Notes: generated by a model from the letters alone, not told the origin. Shown: positions 1 through 9,746, counted from the stretch's first letter. The stretch: 64,000 bases of DNA from Hanleya hanleyi (GCA_036873755.1 JAVTVY010018818.1:1-64000), one strand, 5' to 3'. Made by a program: numbers and translations.

Positions 1-59
1 GTAGACATATAGAGTATGTACGGCGTGTTATGGTATTCATCAGTGCATGGGTGAAGCAT

Positions 60-974
60 TCAGCCGATGGGGTCGGTCAGCTTGGTAACGAAAAACGTGA
101 CATTGGTCATCCTCTCCACTGTCCACTTGGTGTTGGGACGTTGTTGTTGGGCCCATTCCAAGGCATCCACGGTGTCCAGTTTCTCAAGCATCGTCTCTAG
201 CGACGCCCTATCCGTGATGGTAAACGATTGGTCAAATACCCGGATGTTACTGCTCGGGTAAATGTATCAGACTTGGTCTGTCACCTTATGCTGCAGCACA
301 TAACCAAACGCCAGATTTAATTTGAAGGACGTAGCTTGGTCATTGAAGATGGCTTCCACGTAGCTATGTAAACGGGCAAGGTCGGTCAAACGGGCAAGGT
401 CGGTCAGTCGGAAATTGTAGATATCTTGAATAGGGCGATGACGGTGGAAACAGTGCCGTATCATGGGCCAATGGCGCCGATAGCTGTCACTCACTGGATG
501 GTCTTCGTGTAACAGATCGCTAGGAACAGTTATGAGTTCATCCGCGAAGTATACTTTGCTCCCCACGTCGTACAAACTCTGACCCAAGGTCTTGTCGTCG
601 GAATTTGACTGTTGAATTAGGGCGCATTCACCATCATCATCGGCCCTCGTGCGGTGGGTGTGAGTTCCTGCTGTCTCGATACTGTTGCCTACGGGCTCCT
701 CTACCTGCAAACGTGGGTGCGGATCGGGGTGTTGTGTACGTTGGTGTCGCAGCAACAGACTGGGTAGTTTGAAAAGCCGACCACATTCCTCGCATAGATG
801 CTTGGGTGCCCCATGCACTGTCCGTTCGTGACACCGTAGACTGTCCAGGCGAATAAATAGTTTCCCACACCTCGTACAGCTATACCGGGTGGTTCCGTCG
901 TGCTTGGTGGCCTCATGGCGGCGCAAGTCGTGCAGACGAGTAAACGATTTGGAGCACATAGTACAAGTGAACAT
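60..974 (-). pseudogene. C2H2 zinc-finger element gene, copy A (nonsense-interrupted)
   Basis: The ATG lies at 974 on the minus strand, shared with the other copies. Three zinc fingers follow, all C-x2-C-x12-H-x4-H, then a variable acidic linker, then a conserved C-terminal domain with the segments YRRHWPMIRHCFHRH and FKLNLAFGYVLQH. The frame is open to TGA at 267-269, where copies B and D have an Arg codon (CGA or CGG). The rest of the domain continues in the same frame to the shared terminal stop at 60-62. A short internal duplication (LTDLAR twice) is present near 390. The C-terminal domain resembles, from memory, a segment found upstream of B-family DNA polymerase domains in invertebrate repeat-encoded proteins; this is unverified. 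It is probably a dead copy, unless the shortened protein is used. Confidence 0.75.
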
Positions 975-1020
975 CTTGGTGATTGACAGAGTGTCTGATG
1001 AAACGGCCAGGCCGCTTCCC

Positions 1021-1030
1021 TTTTTTAGCA
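1021..1030 (-). promoter_or_regulatory. Decayed TATA box of copy A
   Basis: At the place where copies B, C and D have TATAAAA, copy A reads TAAAAAA on the minus strand, one base changed. Spacing to the ATG at 974 is the same. This agrees with copy A being inactive. Confidence 0.5.
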
Positions 1031-1065
1031 CGCTAGCTGGTGATCTATTTTTAGCACACTCACTT

Positions 1066-1470
1066 CAAGTACATCCAAATCGATGACCGAGATGTACTGG
1101 TGTACGACTGAGCCACATTGCGTACGTGTGTGTGTTTGTGTTTGAGTCCAACCGTGCACCATGTCGAATTACGTTCTCTCCGAAAACTTCCTCTCATCGC
1201 ATCAATATGCTCAGACCCATTCAATATAAACACAACCAAGAGACATCAACAACAACAGGCACATTGCGTAATACACGTTTTATTATCCTCACAGCACCAC
1301 CACTACCACTACCACCACCACCACCACCTAACGTTGCCGCCGTCAACGATCAGCGTATAGACATATAGAGTATGTATGGCATGTTATGGTATTCATCAGT
1401 GCATGGATGAAGCATTCAGCCTATGGTGTAATCGGTCAGCTTGGTAACGAAAAACGTGACATTGGTCATC
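1066..1470. repeat. Intergenic module between copies B and A, inverted copy at 4,380-4,785
   Basis: The stretch runs from the GTACTGGTGTAC motif through a TG-rich tract, a conserved stretch with ACGTTCTCTCCG, a CAA/ACC-triplet region (about 1,245-1,330) and the 3' flank of copy B. The same sequence occurs in reverse complement at 4,380-4,785, with coordinates summing to about 5,848. On the minus strand AATAAA occurs at 1,279-1,284, about 130 nt past the copy B stop, and is a candidate poly(A) signal. Short frames here are low-complexity and not credible genes. Confidence 0.7.
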
Positions 1471-2311
1471 CTCTCTACGACCCACTGGGTGTTGGGGCGC
1501 TGTTGTTGGGCCCATTCCAAGGGATCCACGGTCTCCAGTTTCTCCAGCATCGTCTTTAGCGACGTCTTATCCGTGATGTAAACGGTTGGTCAAATACCCG
1601 GATGCTACTGCTCGGGTAAAAGTATCGGACTTGGTCTGCCTCCTTATGCTGTAGCACATAACCAAACGCCAGATTCAACTTGAAGGCCGTAGTTTGATCG
1701 TTGAAGATGGCTTCCACGTAGCTGCGTAGATGGGCGAGGTTGGTCAGTCGGAAATTGTAGATATCTTGAATAGGGCGATGACGGTGGAAACAGTGCCGGA
1801 TCATGGGCCAATGGCGCCGATAGATGTCACTCACTGGATGATCGTCGTGTAACAGATCGCTAGGAACATTTATGGATTCGTCCGCGAAGTGTACTTTGCC
1901 CTCTACGTCGTACAAAATCTGGCTCAAGGTCTTGTCGTCGGAATTTGACTGTTGAATTAGGGCGACATCATCATCATCAGCCCTCGTGCGATGGGTGGGA
2001 GTTCCCTCTGTCTCGATACTGGTGCCTATGTGCTTCTCTACCAGCAAACGTGGCTGCGAAACAGGGTGTCGTGTGCGTTGGTGTCGCAGCAACTGACTGG
2101 TCAGTTTGAAAAGCCGACCACATTTTTCGCATAGACGTATGGGTGGCCCATGAATTGAACGTTTATGGCGCTGTAAATGATCCGGGCGCTGAAACGACAG
2201 TGTAAATATCGTACAGCTATACCGGGCGGCTCCGTCGTGCTTGGCAGCCTCATGGCGGCGCAAGTCGTGCAGACGAGTGAATGATTTGGAGCACGTAGTA
2301 CAAGTGAACAT
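1416..2311 (-). pseudogene. C2H2 zinc-finger element gene, copy B (frameshifted)
   Basis: Translation from the ATG at 2,311 gives three zinc fingers, but the second has lost its second Cys (TGT to TTT, Cys to Phe). The linker and C-terminal domain follow. The Arg codon that is TGA in copies A and C is intact here. A single base is then missing at about 1,580-1,586 (ACCATC reads ACATC), so the frame is lost and the reading ends at 1,556. Without that deletion the domain would run on to the shared stop at 1,416-1,418. A consensus TATA box lies upstream. It shares the same design as copies A and C and is the best preserved through the C-terminal domain apart from the one-base loss. Confidence 0.75.
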
Positions 2312-2357
2312 CTTGGTGGTTGACAGAGTATCTGATGAAACGGCCAGGCCGCTTCCC

Positions 2358-2364
2358 TTTTATA
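2358..2364 (-). promoter_or_regulatory. TATA box of copy B
   Basis: TATAAAA on the minus strand, about 47 nt upstream of the ATG at 2,311, in the conserved context GCTATAAAAGGGAAG shared with copies C and D. The spacing suits a core promoter with a short 5' leader. Confidence 0.6.
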
Positions 2365-2399
2365 GCACGCTAGCTGGTGATCTATTTTTAGCACACTCA

Positions 2400-2672
2400 G
2401 TTCAACTACTCCCAAGTCGAGGCCTAAGATGTACTGATGTACAACTGAATCGCGTTGAGCGCGCGCGCGTGTGTACATCCGGGACCTTGTCAACATCCGG
2501 GTTTTCCAGTGGGGTTTTCCCCTTGTTCCACCGTCTTCCATACGGGTACTGTGGTTTTACATCCGGGTCCGCATCGTATCTCCCGGTTTTTCCATGTTTA
2601 CTGTCACGTGTCCGGAACCGGAAGTTGTTACAAGACAGGTGGCGCTGTGAGGTCACTTCCGCTTCCGTTGAC
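2400..2672. repeat. Upstream flank of copy B; matching inverted halves at 4,796-4,870 and 9,577-9,650
   Basis: This stretch starts with the GTACTGATGTAC module, then a GCGCGCGCGTG run, then sequence rich in CATCCGGG. Its first part matches 9,577-9,650 in reverse complement and its second part matches 4,796-4,870. It therefore serves as the uninterrupted reference for the site where the 4.7 kb segment lies. No gene is seen. Confidence 0.65.
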
Positions 2673-2757
2673 GTGACCGGAACTGACCTTTGACTCTGCG
2701 CACGCTAACAATACCGGATAAAAATTGCGCGCAGGGTCAAAGGTCAGTTCCGGTCAC
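2673..2757. repeat. Perfect 22-bp inverted repeat with 41-nt loop
   Basis: The arms at 2,673-2,694 and 2,736-2,757 are exact reverse complements and contain TGACCTTTGAC / GTCAAAGGTCA, a nuclear-receptor-like half-site. The right arm ends exactly where the zinc-finger C-terminal fragment begins at 2,758, which suggests a fold-back breakpoint. Confidence 0.85.
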
Positions 2758-2928
2758 GGATACTTTTACCCGAGCAGTAGCATACGGGTGTTTGACCAAC
2801 CGTTTACCATCACGGATATGGCTTCGCTAGAGACGATGCTGGAGAAACTGGATACCGTGGATCCCTTGGAATGGGCCCAACAACAACGCCCCAACACCCA
2901 GTGGGTCGTAGAGAGGATGACCAATGTA
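2758..2928 (+). pseudogene. Zinc-finger element C-terminal fragment
   Basis: This encodes the last part of the conserved C-terminal domain on the plus strand (motifs FDQPFTI, LEWAQQQRPN, VVERMTNV) without the deletion seen in copy B and without the early stop of copies A and C. There is no zinc-finger part and no promoter. The match stops at ACCAATGT, after which the sequence changes to a stretch shared in reverse complement with 4,140-4,180. Confidence 0.7.
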
Positions 2929-3317
2929 TGATGGCCGAGAAGGGCCATCGACCATCGCCCATAGCCTTTCTTTCACCACTCACCCATCCAGTCGGATGCT
3001 CTCCCACGAGTGTTTCACTATGCCACCTCACACGGCCCATTCCGAACAGGATGCGGCCTTCTTTGGCCTTTACCCGTCCTGACTGCGGCCCAGGCTGCAG
3101 CCAAATAGACACGAATTTACGCTTTTAATACTACCAGGGCTTCTTAGGGCCTTTGGCTTTTTTATTTAGTTAATCAGGTGATAGTGTGTGGGGAAAATCG
3201 AGTGAGTAAAGAATAGTTTATCTCCTCGCTCAATCAACCTAAGTAAGAACATTAACGAGTCGCTGTGCTGAAAGACATCTCCATCCATCAACGGTACATA
3301 ACGGTGGGTATTTAAAT

Positions 3318-3465
3318 AAATATAGCACGATGGTACGATGACACGATGGTACGATGGTACGATGGTAAGATGATACTATGGTACGATGATAGGATGGTAC
3401 GATGGTACGATGATACGATGGTACGATGATACGATGGTACGATGATACGATGGTACGATGAAAAC
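3318..3465 (+). repeat. Minisatellite of ACGATGGT / ACGATGAT units
   Basis: Tandem alternation of TACGATGG and TACGATGAT-like units over roughly 150 bp. The minus-strand frame is a pure repeat translation (SYHRTIVP) and not a gene. Confidence 0.9.
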
Positions 3466-3639
3466 AATTAAAAATCAATCAATATAATTTATTGGCGCAT
3501 GACTTTTGTTTGATCAATTAACTAGAGGGAAATTCGTACCTATTTCGAAATGTTCGAATCAGGGGAGATAACCAGGAATTGGGCCAACGGAGTTGACAGA
3601 GTTGTCTTCATGGCTATCCGCTCAAGCATCGCGCAATTA

Positions 3640-4132
3640 TAACGCGATATTTCGCAATATCGCAATATCGCACAATATCGCGGAAAAATAACGCGATATA
3701 TCGCATTATCGCAATATCGCACAATATCGCACATTATCGCGTAATTATAACGCGATATTTCGCAATATCGCACAATCTCGCACAATATCGCGGAAAAATA
3801 ACGCGATATATCGCATTATCGCACAATATCGCGGAAAAATAACGCGATATATCGTATTATCGCAAAATCGCACAATATCGCACATTATCGCGTAATTATA
3901 ACGCGATATTTCGCAATATCGCAATATCGCGCTTTCGCGTTATCGCATCGCAATATCGCGTTATCGCATCGCAATATCGCATTATCGCGTTATCGCAATA
4001 TCGCAATATCGCGTTCGTTTTCGCGTTATCGCATCGCAATATCGCGTTATCGCAATATCGCGTTTTCGCGTTATCGCATCGCATTATCGCGTTATCGCAT
4101 CGCAATATCGCGTTATCGCAATATCGCTCAAA
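3640..4132. repeat. CpG-containing simple repeat of ATCGC-based units
   Basis: About 490 bp of tandem words such as CGCAATAT, CGCATTAT, CGCGTTAT and CGCGATAT. The first half has a longer period that includes GGAAAAATAACGCGATA; the second half is dominated by the 8- to 9-mers. Open frames on the minus strand are repeat translations. CpG density is high for an AT-rich tract. Confidence 0.9.
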
Positions 4133-4139
4133 ATGTTTG

Positions 4140-4380
4140 AAGGGCGATGGTCGATGGCCCCTCTCGGCCATCATACCAATGTTACGTTTTTCGTTACCAA
4201 GCTGACCGACTACACCATCGGCTGTATGCTTCACCCATGCACTGATGAATACCATAACATGCCGTACATACTCTATATGTCTACACGCTGATCGTTGACG
4301 GCGTCAACGCGTGGTGGTGGTGGTGGTGGTAGTGGTGGTATTGGTGTGAGGATAATAAAACGTGTATTACGCAATGCTCT
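4140..4380 (+). repeat. Zinc-finger element 3' fragment, first of two tandem copies
   Basis: The last codons of the C-terminal domain (FFVTKLTD, then a stop or a changed tail) are followed by the 3' flank and a GGT-triplet run. An AATAAA occurs near 4,357. The unit is repeated directly at 4,381-4,600. It begins with GGGCGATGGTCGATGGCC, which occurs in inverse at about 2,940-2,960. Confidence 0.65.
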
Positions 4381-4785
4381 CGGCCATCATACCAATGTCA
4401 CGTTTTTCGTTACCAAGCTGACCGACTACACCATCGGCTGAATGCTTCACTCATGCACTGATGAATACCATAACATGCCGTACATACTCTATAGGTCTAC
4501 ACGCTGATCGTTGACGGCGTCAACGCGTGGTGGTGGTGGTGGTAGTGGTGGTATTGGTGTGAGGATAATAAAACGTGTATTACACAATGTGCCTGTTGTT
4601 GATGTCTCTTGGTTGTGTTTATATTGAATGGGTCTGAGCATATTGATGCGATGAGAGGAAGTTTTCGGAGAGAACGTAATTCGACATGGTGCACGGTTGG
4701 ACTCAAACACAAACACACACACGTACGCAATGTGGCTCAGTCGTACACCAGTACATCTCGGTCATCGATTTGGAGGTACTTGAAG
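4381..4785 (+). repeat. Second 3' fragment plus intergenic module (inverse of 1,066-1,470)
   Basis: A repeat of the preceding 3' fragment continues into the full intergenic module, including AATAAA near 4,568, the TG/CA-rich tract and the GTACACCAGTACATCT motif at about 4,742. It is the reverse complement of 1,066-1,470 with a few small indels. Confidence 0.7.
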
Positions 4786-4884
4786 TGAGTACCCGTATGG
4801 AAGACGGTGGAACGAGGGGAAAACCCCACTGGAAAACCCGGATGTTGACAAGGTCCCGGATGTACACACCAGTACCCACGGATG

Positions 4885-7605
4885 GGTACTTACGAGGACC
4901 TCGTCTTAAGAGGAGTCCCATGAAGGCCTAGCAATCACTTACGAGGAGAGAAAAATCTCCTATTAAGTCAACCTCATAAGGTATTGAATTACGTGCAAAA
5001 TTTCTAGAAATCTATCTCCTCTTTGGTCCTAAATACACATCTGCCTGCTCATAAGGTGTGTATTTGAACTAGTCTCCTCTTAGGACTGAATATTGCATCA
5101 AACTCCCAGACCTCCTCAAAAGGGACGATTAAAGGCATGCTTACCTTTCTGCTCCTAAGGCCAGACAGGTGTGTGTGTATTTGAATTAGACTCCTCTTAG
5201 GACTGTAAGGTATATCACACTCTCAGATCTCCTCAGAAGGGATGATTAAAGGCATGCGAAACTGTCTGCTCCTAAGGCCAGGCCAGGACAGGTGTGCGTG
5301 TGTATTTGAACTAGACTCCTGTTAGGACTGTAAATTACATCACACTCCCAGATATCCTCAGAAGGGATTTTAAGGCATGCTAACCTGTTTGCTCCTAAGG
5401 CCAGAACACGTGTGTGTGTACTTGAGCTAGACTCCTCTTAGGACTGTAAATTACATCACACTCCCAGATGTCCTCAGAAGGGATGATTAAAGGCATGCAT
5501 ATCTGCCAGCTCCCAAGGCTAGGACAGGTGTGTGTATTTGAACTGGACTCCTCTTAGGACTGTAAATTACATCACACTCCCAGATCTCCTCAGGGGGATG
5601 ACTAAAGGCATGCGAGCCTGTCTCCTCCTAAGGCCAGGACAGGTGTGTGTGTGTGCATTTGAACTAGACTCCTCTTAGGACTGTAAATTACATCACACTC
5701 CCACATCTCCTCAGAAGGGATGATTAAAGGCATGCGTACCTGCCTGCTCCTAAGGCCAGGTGTGTGTGTGTGTATTTGAACTAGACTCCTCTTAGGACTG
5801 TAAATTACATCACACTCCCAGATGTCCTCAGAAGGGACGATTAAAGGCATGCGTACCTGCCTGCTCCTAAGGCCAGGTCAGGTGTGTGTGTGTATTTGAA
5901 CTAGACTCCTCTTAAGACTGTAAATTACATCAAACTCCCAGATCTCCTCAGAAGGGATTATTAAAGGCATGCAAACCTGTCTGCTCCTAAGGTCAAAATA
6001 CGTGTGTGTGTGTACTTGAGCTAGACTCCTCTTAGGACTGTAAATTACATCACACTCTCAAATCTCCTCAGAAGGGATGATTAAAGGCATGCGTACCTGC
6101 CTGCTCCTAAGGCCAGGTGTGTGTGTGTGTGTATTTGAACTAGACTCCTCTTAGGACTGTAAATCACATCAAACTCCCTGATCTCCTCAGAAGGGATTAT
6201 TAAAGGCATGCAAACCTGTCTGCTCCTAAGGCCAAAACACGTGTGTGTGTACTTGAGCTAGACTCCTCTTAGGACTGTAAATTACATCACACTCTCACAT
6301 CTCCTCGGAAGGGATGATTAAAGGCATGCGTACCTGCCTGCTCCTAAGGCCAGGTGTGTGTGTGTATTTGAACTAGACTCCTCTTAGGACTGTAAATTAC
6401 ATCAAACTCCCTGATCTCCTCAGAAGGGATTATTAAAGGCATGCAAACCTGTCTGCAAACACGTGTGTGGTTACTTGAGGCAGACTCCTCTTAGGACTGT
6501 AAATTACATCACACTCCCAGATGTCCTCAGAAGGGATGATTAAAGGTAACCGTACCTGCCTGCTCCTAAGACCAGGACAGGTATGTGTGTATTTGAACTA
6601 ATTACATCAAACCTTCAAGATCTCCTTAGAAAGGATGATTAAAGGCATACATATCTGCCAGCTCCCAAGGCTAGGAAAGGTGTGTGTATTTGAACTAGAC
6701 TCCTCTTAGGACTGTAAATTATCACACTCGCAGATCTCCTCAGGGGGATGATTAAAGGCATGCGAGCCTGCCTGCTCCTAAGGCCAGGACAGGTGTGTGT
6801 TTATTTGAACTAGACTCCTCTTAGGACTGTAAATTACATCACACTCCCACATCTCCTCAGAAGGGATGATTAAAGGCATGCGTACGTACCTGCTCCTAAG
6901 GCCAGGGGTGTGTGTGTGTATTTGAACTAGACTCCTCTTAGGACTGTAAATTACATCAAACTCCCAGATCTCCTCAGAAGGGATGATTAAAGGCAAGCAT
7001 ACCTGCCTGCTCCTAAGACCAGGACAGGTATGTGTGTATTTGAACTAATTACATCAAACCTCCAGGATCTCCTTAGAAGGGACGATTAAAGGCATGCATA
7101 TCTACTTGCTCCCAAGGCTAGGACAGGTGTGTGTATTTGAACTAGACTCCTCTTAGGACTGTAAATTATCACACTCCCAGATCTCCTCAGGGGGATGATT
7201 AAAGGCATGCGAGCTTGCCTGCTCCTAAGGCCAGGACAGGTGTGTGTGTATTTGAACTAGACTCCTCTTAGGACTGTAAATTACATCACACTCCCACATC
7301 TCCTCAGAAGGGATGATTAAAGGCATGCGTACGTACCTGCTCCTAAGGCCGGGTGTGTGTGTGTGTATTTGAACTAGACTCCTCTTAGGACTGTAAATTA
7401 CATCAAACTCCCAGATCTCCTCAGAAGGGATGATTAAAGGCAAGCGTACCTGCCTGCTCCTAAGACCAGGACAGGTAAATTGCATCAAACCTCCAGGATC
7501 TCCTTAGAAGGGACGATTAAAGGCATGCATATCTGCTTGCTCCCAAGGCTAGGACAGGTGTGTGTGTATTTGAACTAGACTCCTCTTAGGACTGTAAATT
7601 AAGTT
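4885..7605 (+). repeat. Tandem satellite, unit about 110-130 bp, about 23 units
   Basis: The unit contains a GTGTGTGTATTTGAACTAGA region, CTCCTCTTAGGACTGTAAAT, TCTCCTCAGAAGGGATGATT, AAAGGCATGC and CTGCTCCTAAGGCCAGG. Phrases recur about every 115-130 bp from about 5,000 to 7,600. Three shorter variant units missing the CTCTTAGGACTG part lie near 6,590, 7,040 and 7,480. Units at the left end are more diverged. Minus-strand frames such as MPLIIPSEE are repeat translations and not proteins. Confidence 0.9.
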
Positions 7606-8168
7606 TTATATAATAAGGTTTTCAATACGATTGTTGATAAATATAGTCACACTCAAAAATAAGGTAAGTACTTCTTTAATCTCCAATCAGTAGGAAGCTA
7701 ATAAATATATAATAATTTCAGAAGCTTAATCTATCTACATTTCTTTTTTCATTATTATGATATATCATCATTATCATTATTTATGATAAATAAAAATTGG
7801 CATTATTTTACTGGAAAAAAAATGACCTAAATATTTAACAAGCAACAGCTATATGGACAAGTAAATATAAGGGGGAATATGACGGGGGGATGTGACGGCA
7901 AGGGGGGGGAATATGCCCAGGGGGGGGGGGGCATGACAGTGGGGGGAAACGAGGGAATGGGGCAGGGAGGGGGGGACAAGGCAGGGGGAATGACCTACAT
8001 TCAACTTGCATTTAGTTGGCCTTTAGGTGACGCCGAGGGTTAGGGGGTTCGCTTGACTCCTGCATTAGTTAGAGCCTTAACTGTGAAGAATGGTTTTTAG
8101 TAAGAGAAGATTCTCTTAAAGGAATTATGTGCGGTTTCACTTTGTGCTCCAGTGACTGATGCCTGCAC
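7606..8168. other. Non-coding: AT-rich stretch then G-run tract (7,865-7,995)
   Basis: First comes AT-rich unique sequence with repeated ATTATTATGAT words. Then 7,865-7,995 has many runs of 4-12 consecutive G on the plus strand separated by AATATGAC-like spacers, with strong potential for G-quadruplexes. No gene is seen. Confidence 0.8.
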
Positions 8169-8625
8169 CTACCATATCACGAGTTGATGATGTAGTCTTC
8201 TATAATCAAAGATAGCAAAAACCACTTTCAGATAAGCTGAAGCGCAGGCGAATAGAATTGCATAGTCTGGGTACAACACCCCAAGGCAATTGAAGAGTAT
8301 TGTAACAAATAGCATTACGCTCACTGCGATACGTTCGTGCAAATCCATCGTCACCATTTCCATGCCATTTCCGGTTTTGACTGACACTGTAGAGAACATC
8401 AGCTGAACACTCACTATAAACTCTTGCGATGAACGCTGGAACTGGTTGATCGTAAGACAAGCATGTACCGTTGCGATCTTCAATTATAAGATGTTTATAA
8501 ACAAAAAATATACAGGAACATACATACCCTACCGTAGCTGTCGAATGTAAAATTATACCGGCAACAATTTTACACACTAACGCGTTTTCGCCTTTTCTGA
8601 GGATGGAAAGTAGGTCAAGAAACAT
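8169..8625 (-). CDS. Small predicted membrane protein in two overlapping frames
   Basis: One minus-strand frame runs from ATG 8,625 and reads a basic N-terminus, then a hydrophobic segment (KIVAGIILHSTATVGYVCSC) and a short loop with an N-glycosylation-like NGT. The useful reading then passes to a second frame that ends at 8,169 and has two more hydrophobic segments (VSVMLFVTILFNCLGVLY and ILFACASAYLKVVFAIF). The frame change falls at 8,387-8,414, a 28-nt stretch beginning GTGAGT and ending CTCTACAG; leaving it out keeps one frame of 142 codons. So this may be a frameshifted pseudogene, or one or two exons of a larger gene. I do not recognise the family. It lies within the 4.7 kb insertion-like segment and is the only non-repetitive coding candidate there. 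Confidence 0.35.
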
Positions 8626-9266
8626 GCATTAAAACATTGAACGGACCGTAAACCGGAAAAGCACAGATAAATTTGTGGTTTGCTACAGCTTACCTCATAA
8701 TTATAATTATGAACTATTATGTGGCAATACCAACAGCTATGTGATCTACTGGCCTAATATGTAATGGAATTACAAAAGAAACTTGGGGGAAACGATTTAA
8801 AACTTTCTAAGGAGTTCCACTTTCGTGATTCGGTGACGAATTTCAACTCAGTCCCCTCTCCACACATGCGGCGATATCCTGAAAATCCCCCTTGTCATGA
8901 TTTTTCCCACCGCTAGAGGGCAGCATCTGCCGGTACATTCTCAAAGAGAGCCGTGTCTACCCGCGGGAGACCAAAGCGACTCTCATGTAACTGGTGACAT
9001 TTTTGAATCTCCAATCTCAAAGCGAGGCAGCATGACATCATTCTCAAAGCGAGCCGTGTCTACCCGCGAACTACTTCCTGTATTAGATAACTCGCTTTCA
9101 CGGCCAAGTATACATACCGACAATAATTTGTTCGCGATTGATATGCTCCGAAACGAAAAGAGTCATTTCCCAATTATATAGCCCACGTTATGTTTAGCAA
9201 TTCGCTTCTAACTCGGCGGAGTCAGCAGGTCAGTGACAAGCCAGATAATCATACGCCGCCTACTCA
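8626..9266. other. Non-coding stretch with a repeated GAGCCGTGTCTACCCGCG phrase
   Basis: Unique AT-rich sequence passes into a GC-richer stretch where TTCTCAAAG.GAG(C)CGTGTCTACCCGCG appears twice (about 8,937 and 9,041). A short plus-strand frame at 8,897-9,181 has no recognisable features and I do not call it. Confidence 0.5.
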
Positions 9267-9285
9267 CCCCCCAAATTTTGGGGGG
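9267..9285. other. Perfect G/C-clamped hairpin
   Basis: Six C, AAATTTT, six G: a 19-nt self-complementary stretch able to form a short strong stem. Nothing like a bacterial terminator is implied; this is eukaryotic DNA. Confidence 0.7.
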
Positions 9286-9328
9286 ATGGCTCCCATTTAC
9301 GCGTGAGACTCTTTCTCGCAGTAGGGAG

Positions 9329-9338
9329 TCTCGCGAGA
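9329..9338. promoter_or_regulatory. TCTCGCGAGA palindrome
   Basis: An exact TCTCGCGAGA inside the 12-bp palindrome GTCTCGCGAGAC (9,328-9,339). In animals this sequence is a known CpG-island promoter element bound by BANP. Whether it acts here is inference; no clear gene start follows it. Confidence 0.4.
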
Positions 9339-9693
9339 CGAGAATGCTGCCGGTAATGTGTGTCCAACACACGCAGAAAACCGGGTGCGTGTCACTCACA
9401 CACATTGTGTGTGTGAAATTTAAAACTCCTAAAGAGGAGATTTTTTCTGACGTCACCAAACACCTCCTTAGGCCTCATAGAGCAAAATAAGCGCATTTCC
9501 TTAAGAGGAACTCCTAGGAAGAAAAAAGTTCCTCAGAAGGCCCTTTTGTACTTATGTATCTCCTCCAAGGGTACTGATCGCACGCGCACGCGCGCGCGCT
9601 CAACGCGATTCAGTTGTACACCAGTACATCTTAGGCCTCGACTTGGGAGTAGTTGAACTGAGTGTGCTACAAATAGATCACCAGCTAGCGTGC

Positions 9694-9700
9694 TATAAAA
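9694..9700 (+). promoter_or_regulatory. TATA box of copy C
   Basis: TATAAAA lies 47 nt before the ATG at 9,747, with the surrounding GCTATAAAAGGGAAG identical to copy B. The start context ACCAAGATGT is shared. Confidence 0.65.
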
Positions 9701-9746
9701 GGGAAGCGGCCTGGCCGTTTCATCAGACACTCTGTCAATCACCAAG

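Larger units (their letters stand above)
1..1065. repeat. Outer inverted repeat arm, pairs with 9,636-10,700
   Basis: Read in reverse complement, this segment matches the stretch ending at 10,700, with coordinates summing to about 10,700. It contains zinc-finger copy A and its promoter region. The match fades within the upstream module near 1,065 (9,640 on the other side). The arm may continue off the window to the left, because the window begins inside matching sequence. Confidence 0.85.
4870..9576. mobile_element. 4.7 kb insertion-like segment with CAGTACCC / GGGTACTG ends
   Basis: The segment starts with CAGTACCC (4,870-4,877) and ends with GGGTACTG (9,569-9,576), an 8-bp inverted terminus. 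Its flanks are two halves of one sequence that is continuous at about 2,437-2,550: the left flank matches the CATCCGGG part and the right flank matches the GCGCGCGCG part. This is what an insertion into the upstream flank of copy C would look like. Inside are a satellite of about 120 bp, a G-rich tract, a membrane-protein ORF pair and palindromic motifs. I see no transposase, so it would be non-autonomous. A clear target-site duplication is not visible. Confidence 0.5.

Noticed and set aside
3318..4132. CRISPR-like regularly spaced repeats
   Set aside because: Repeat words are contiguous without unique spacers, and the DNA is eukaryotic.
5602..7488. Frames reading MPLIIPSEEMWECDVIYSPKRS
   Set aside because: Pure translation of the 120-bp satellite; boundaries follow unit variants, with no start or codon signal.
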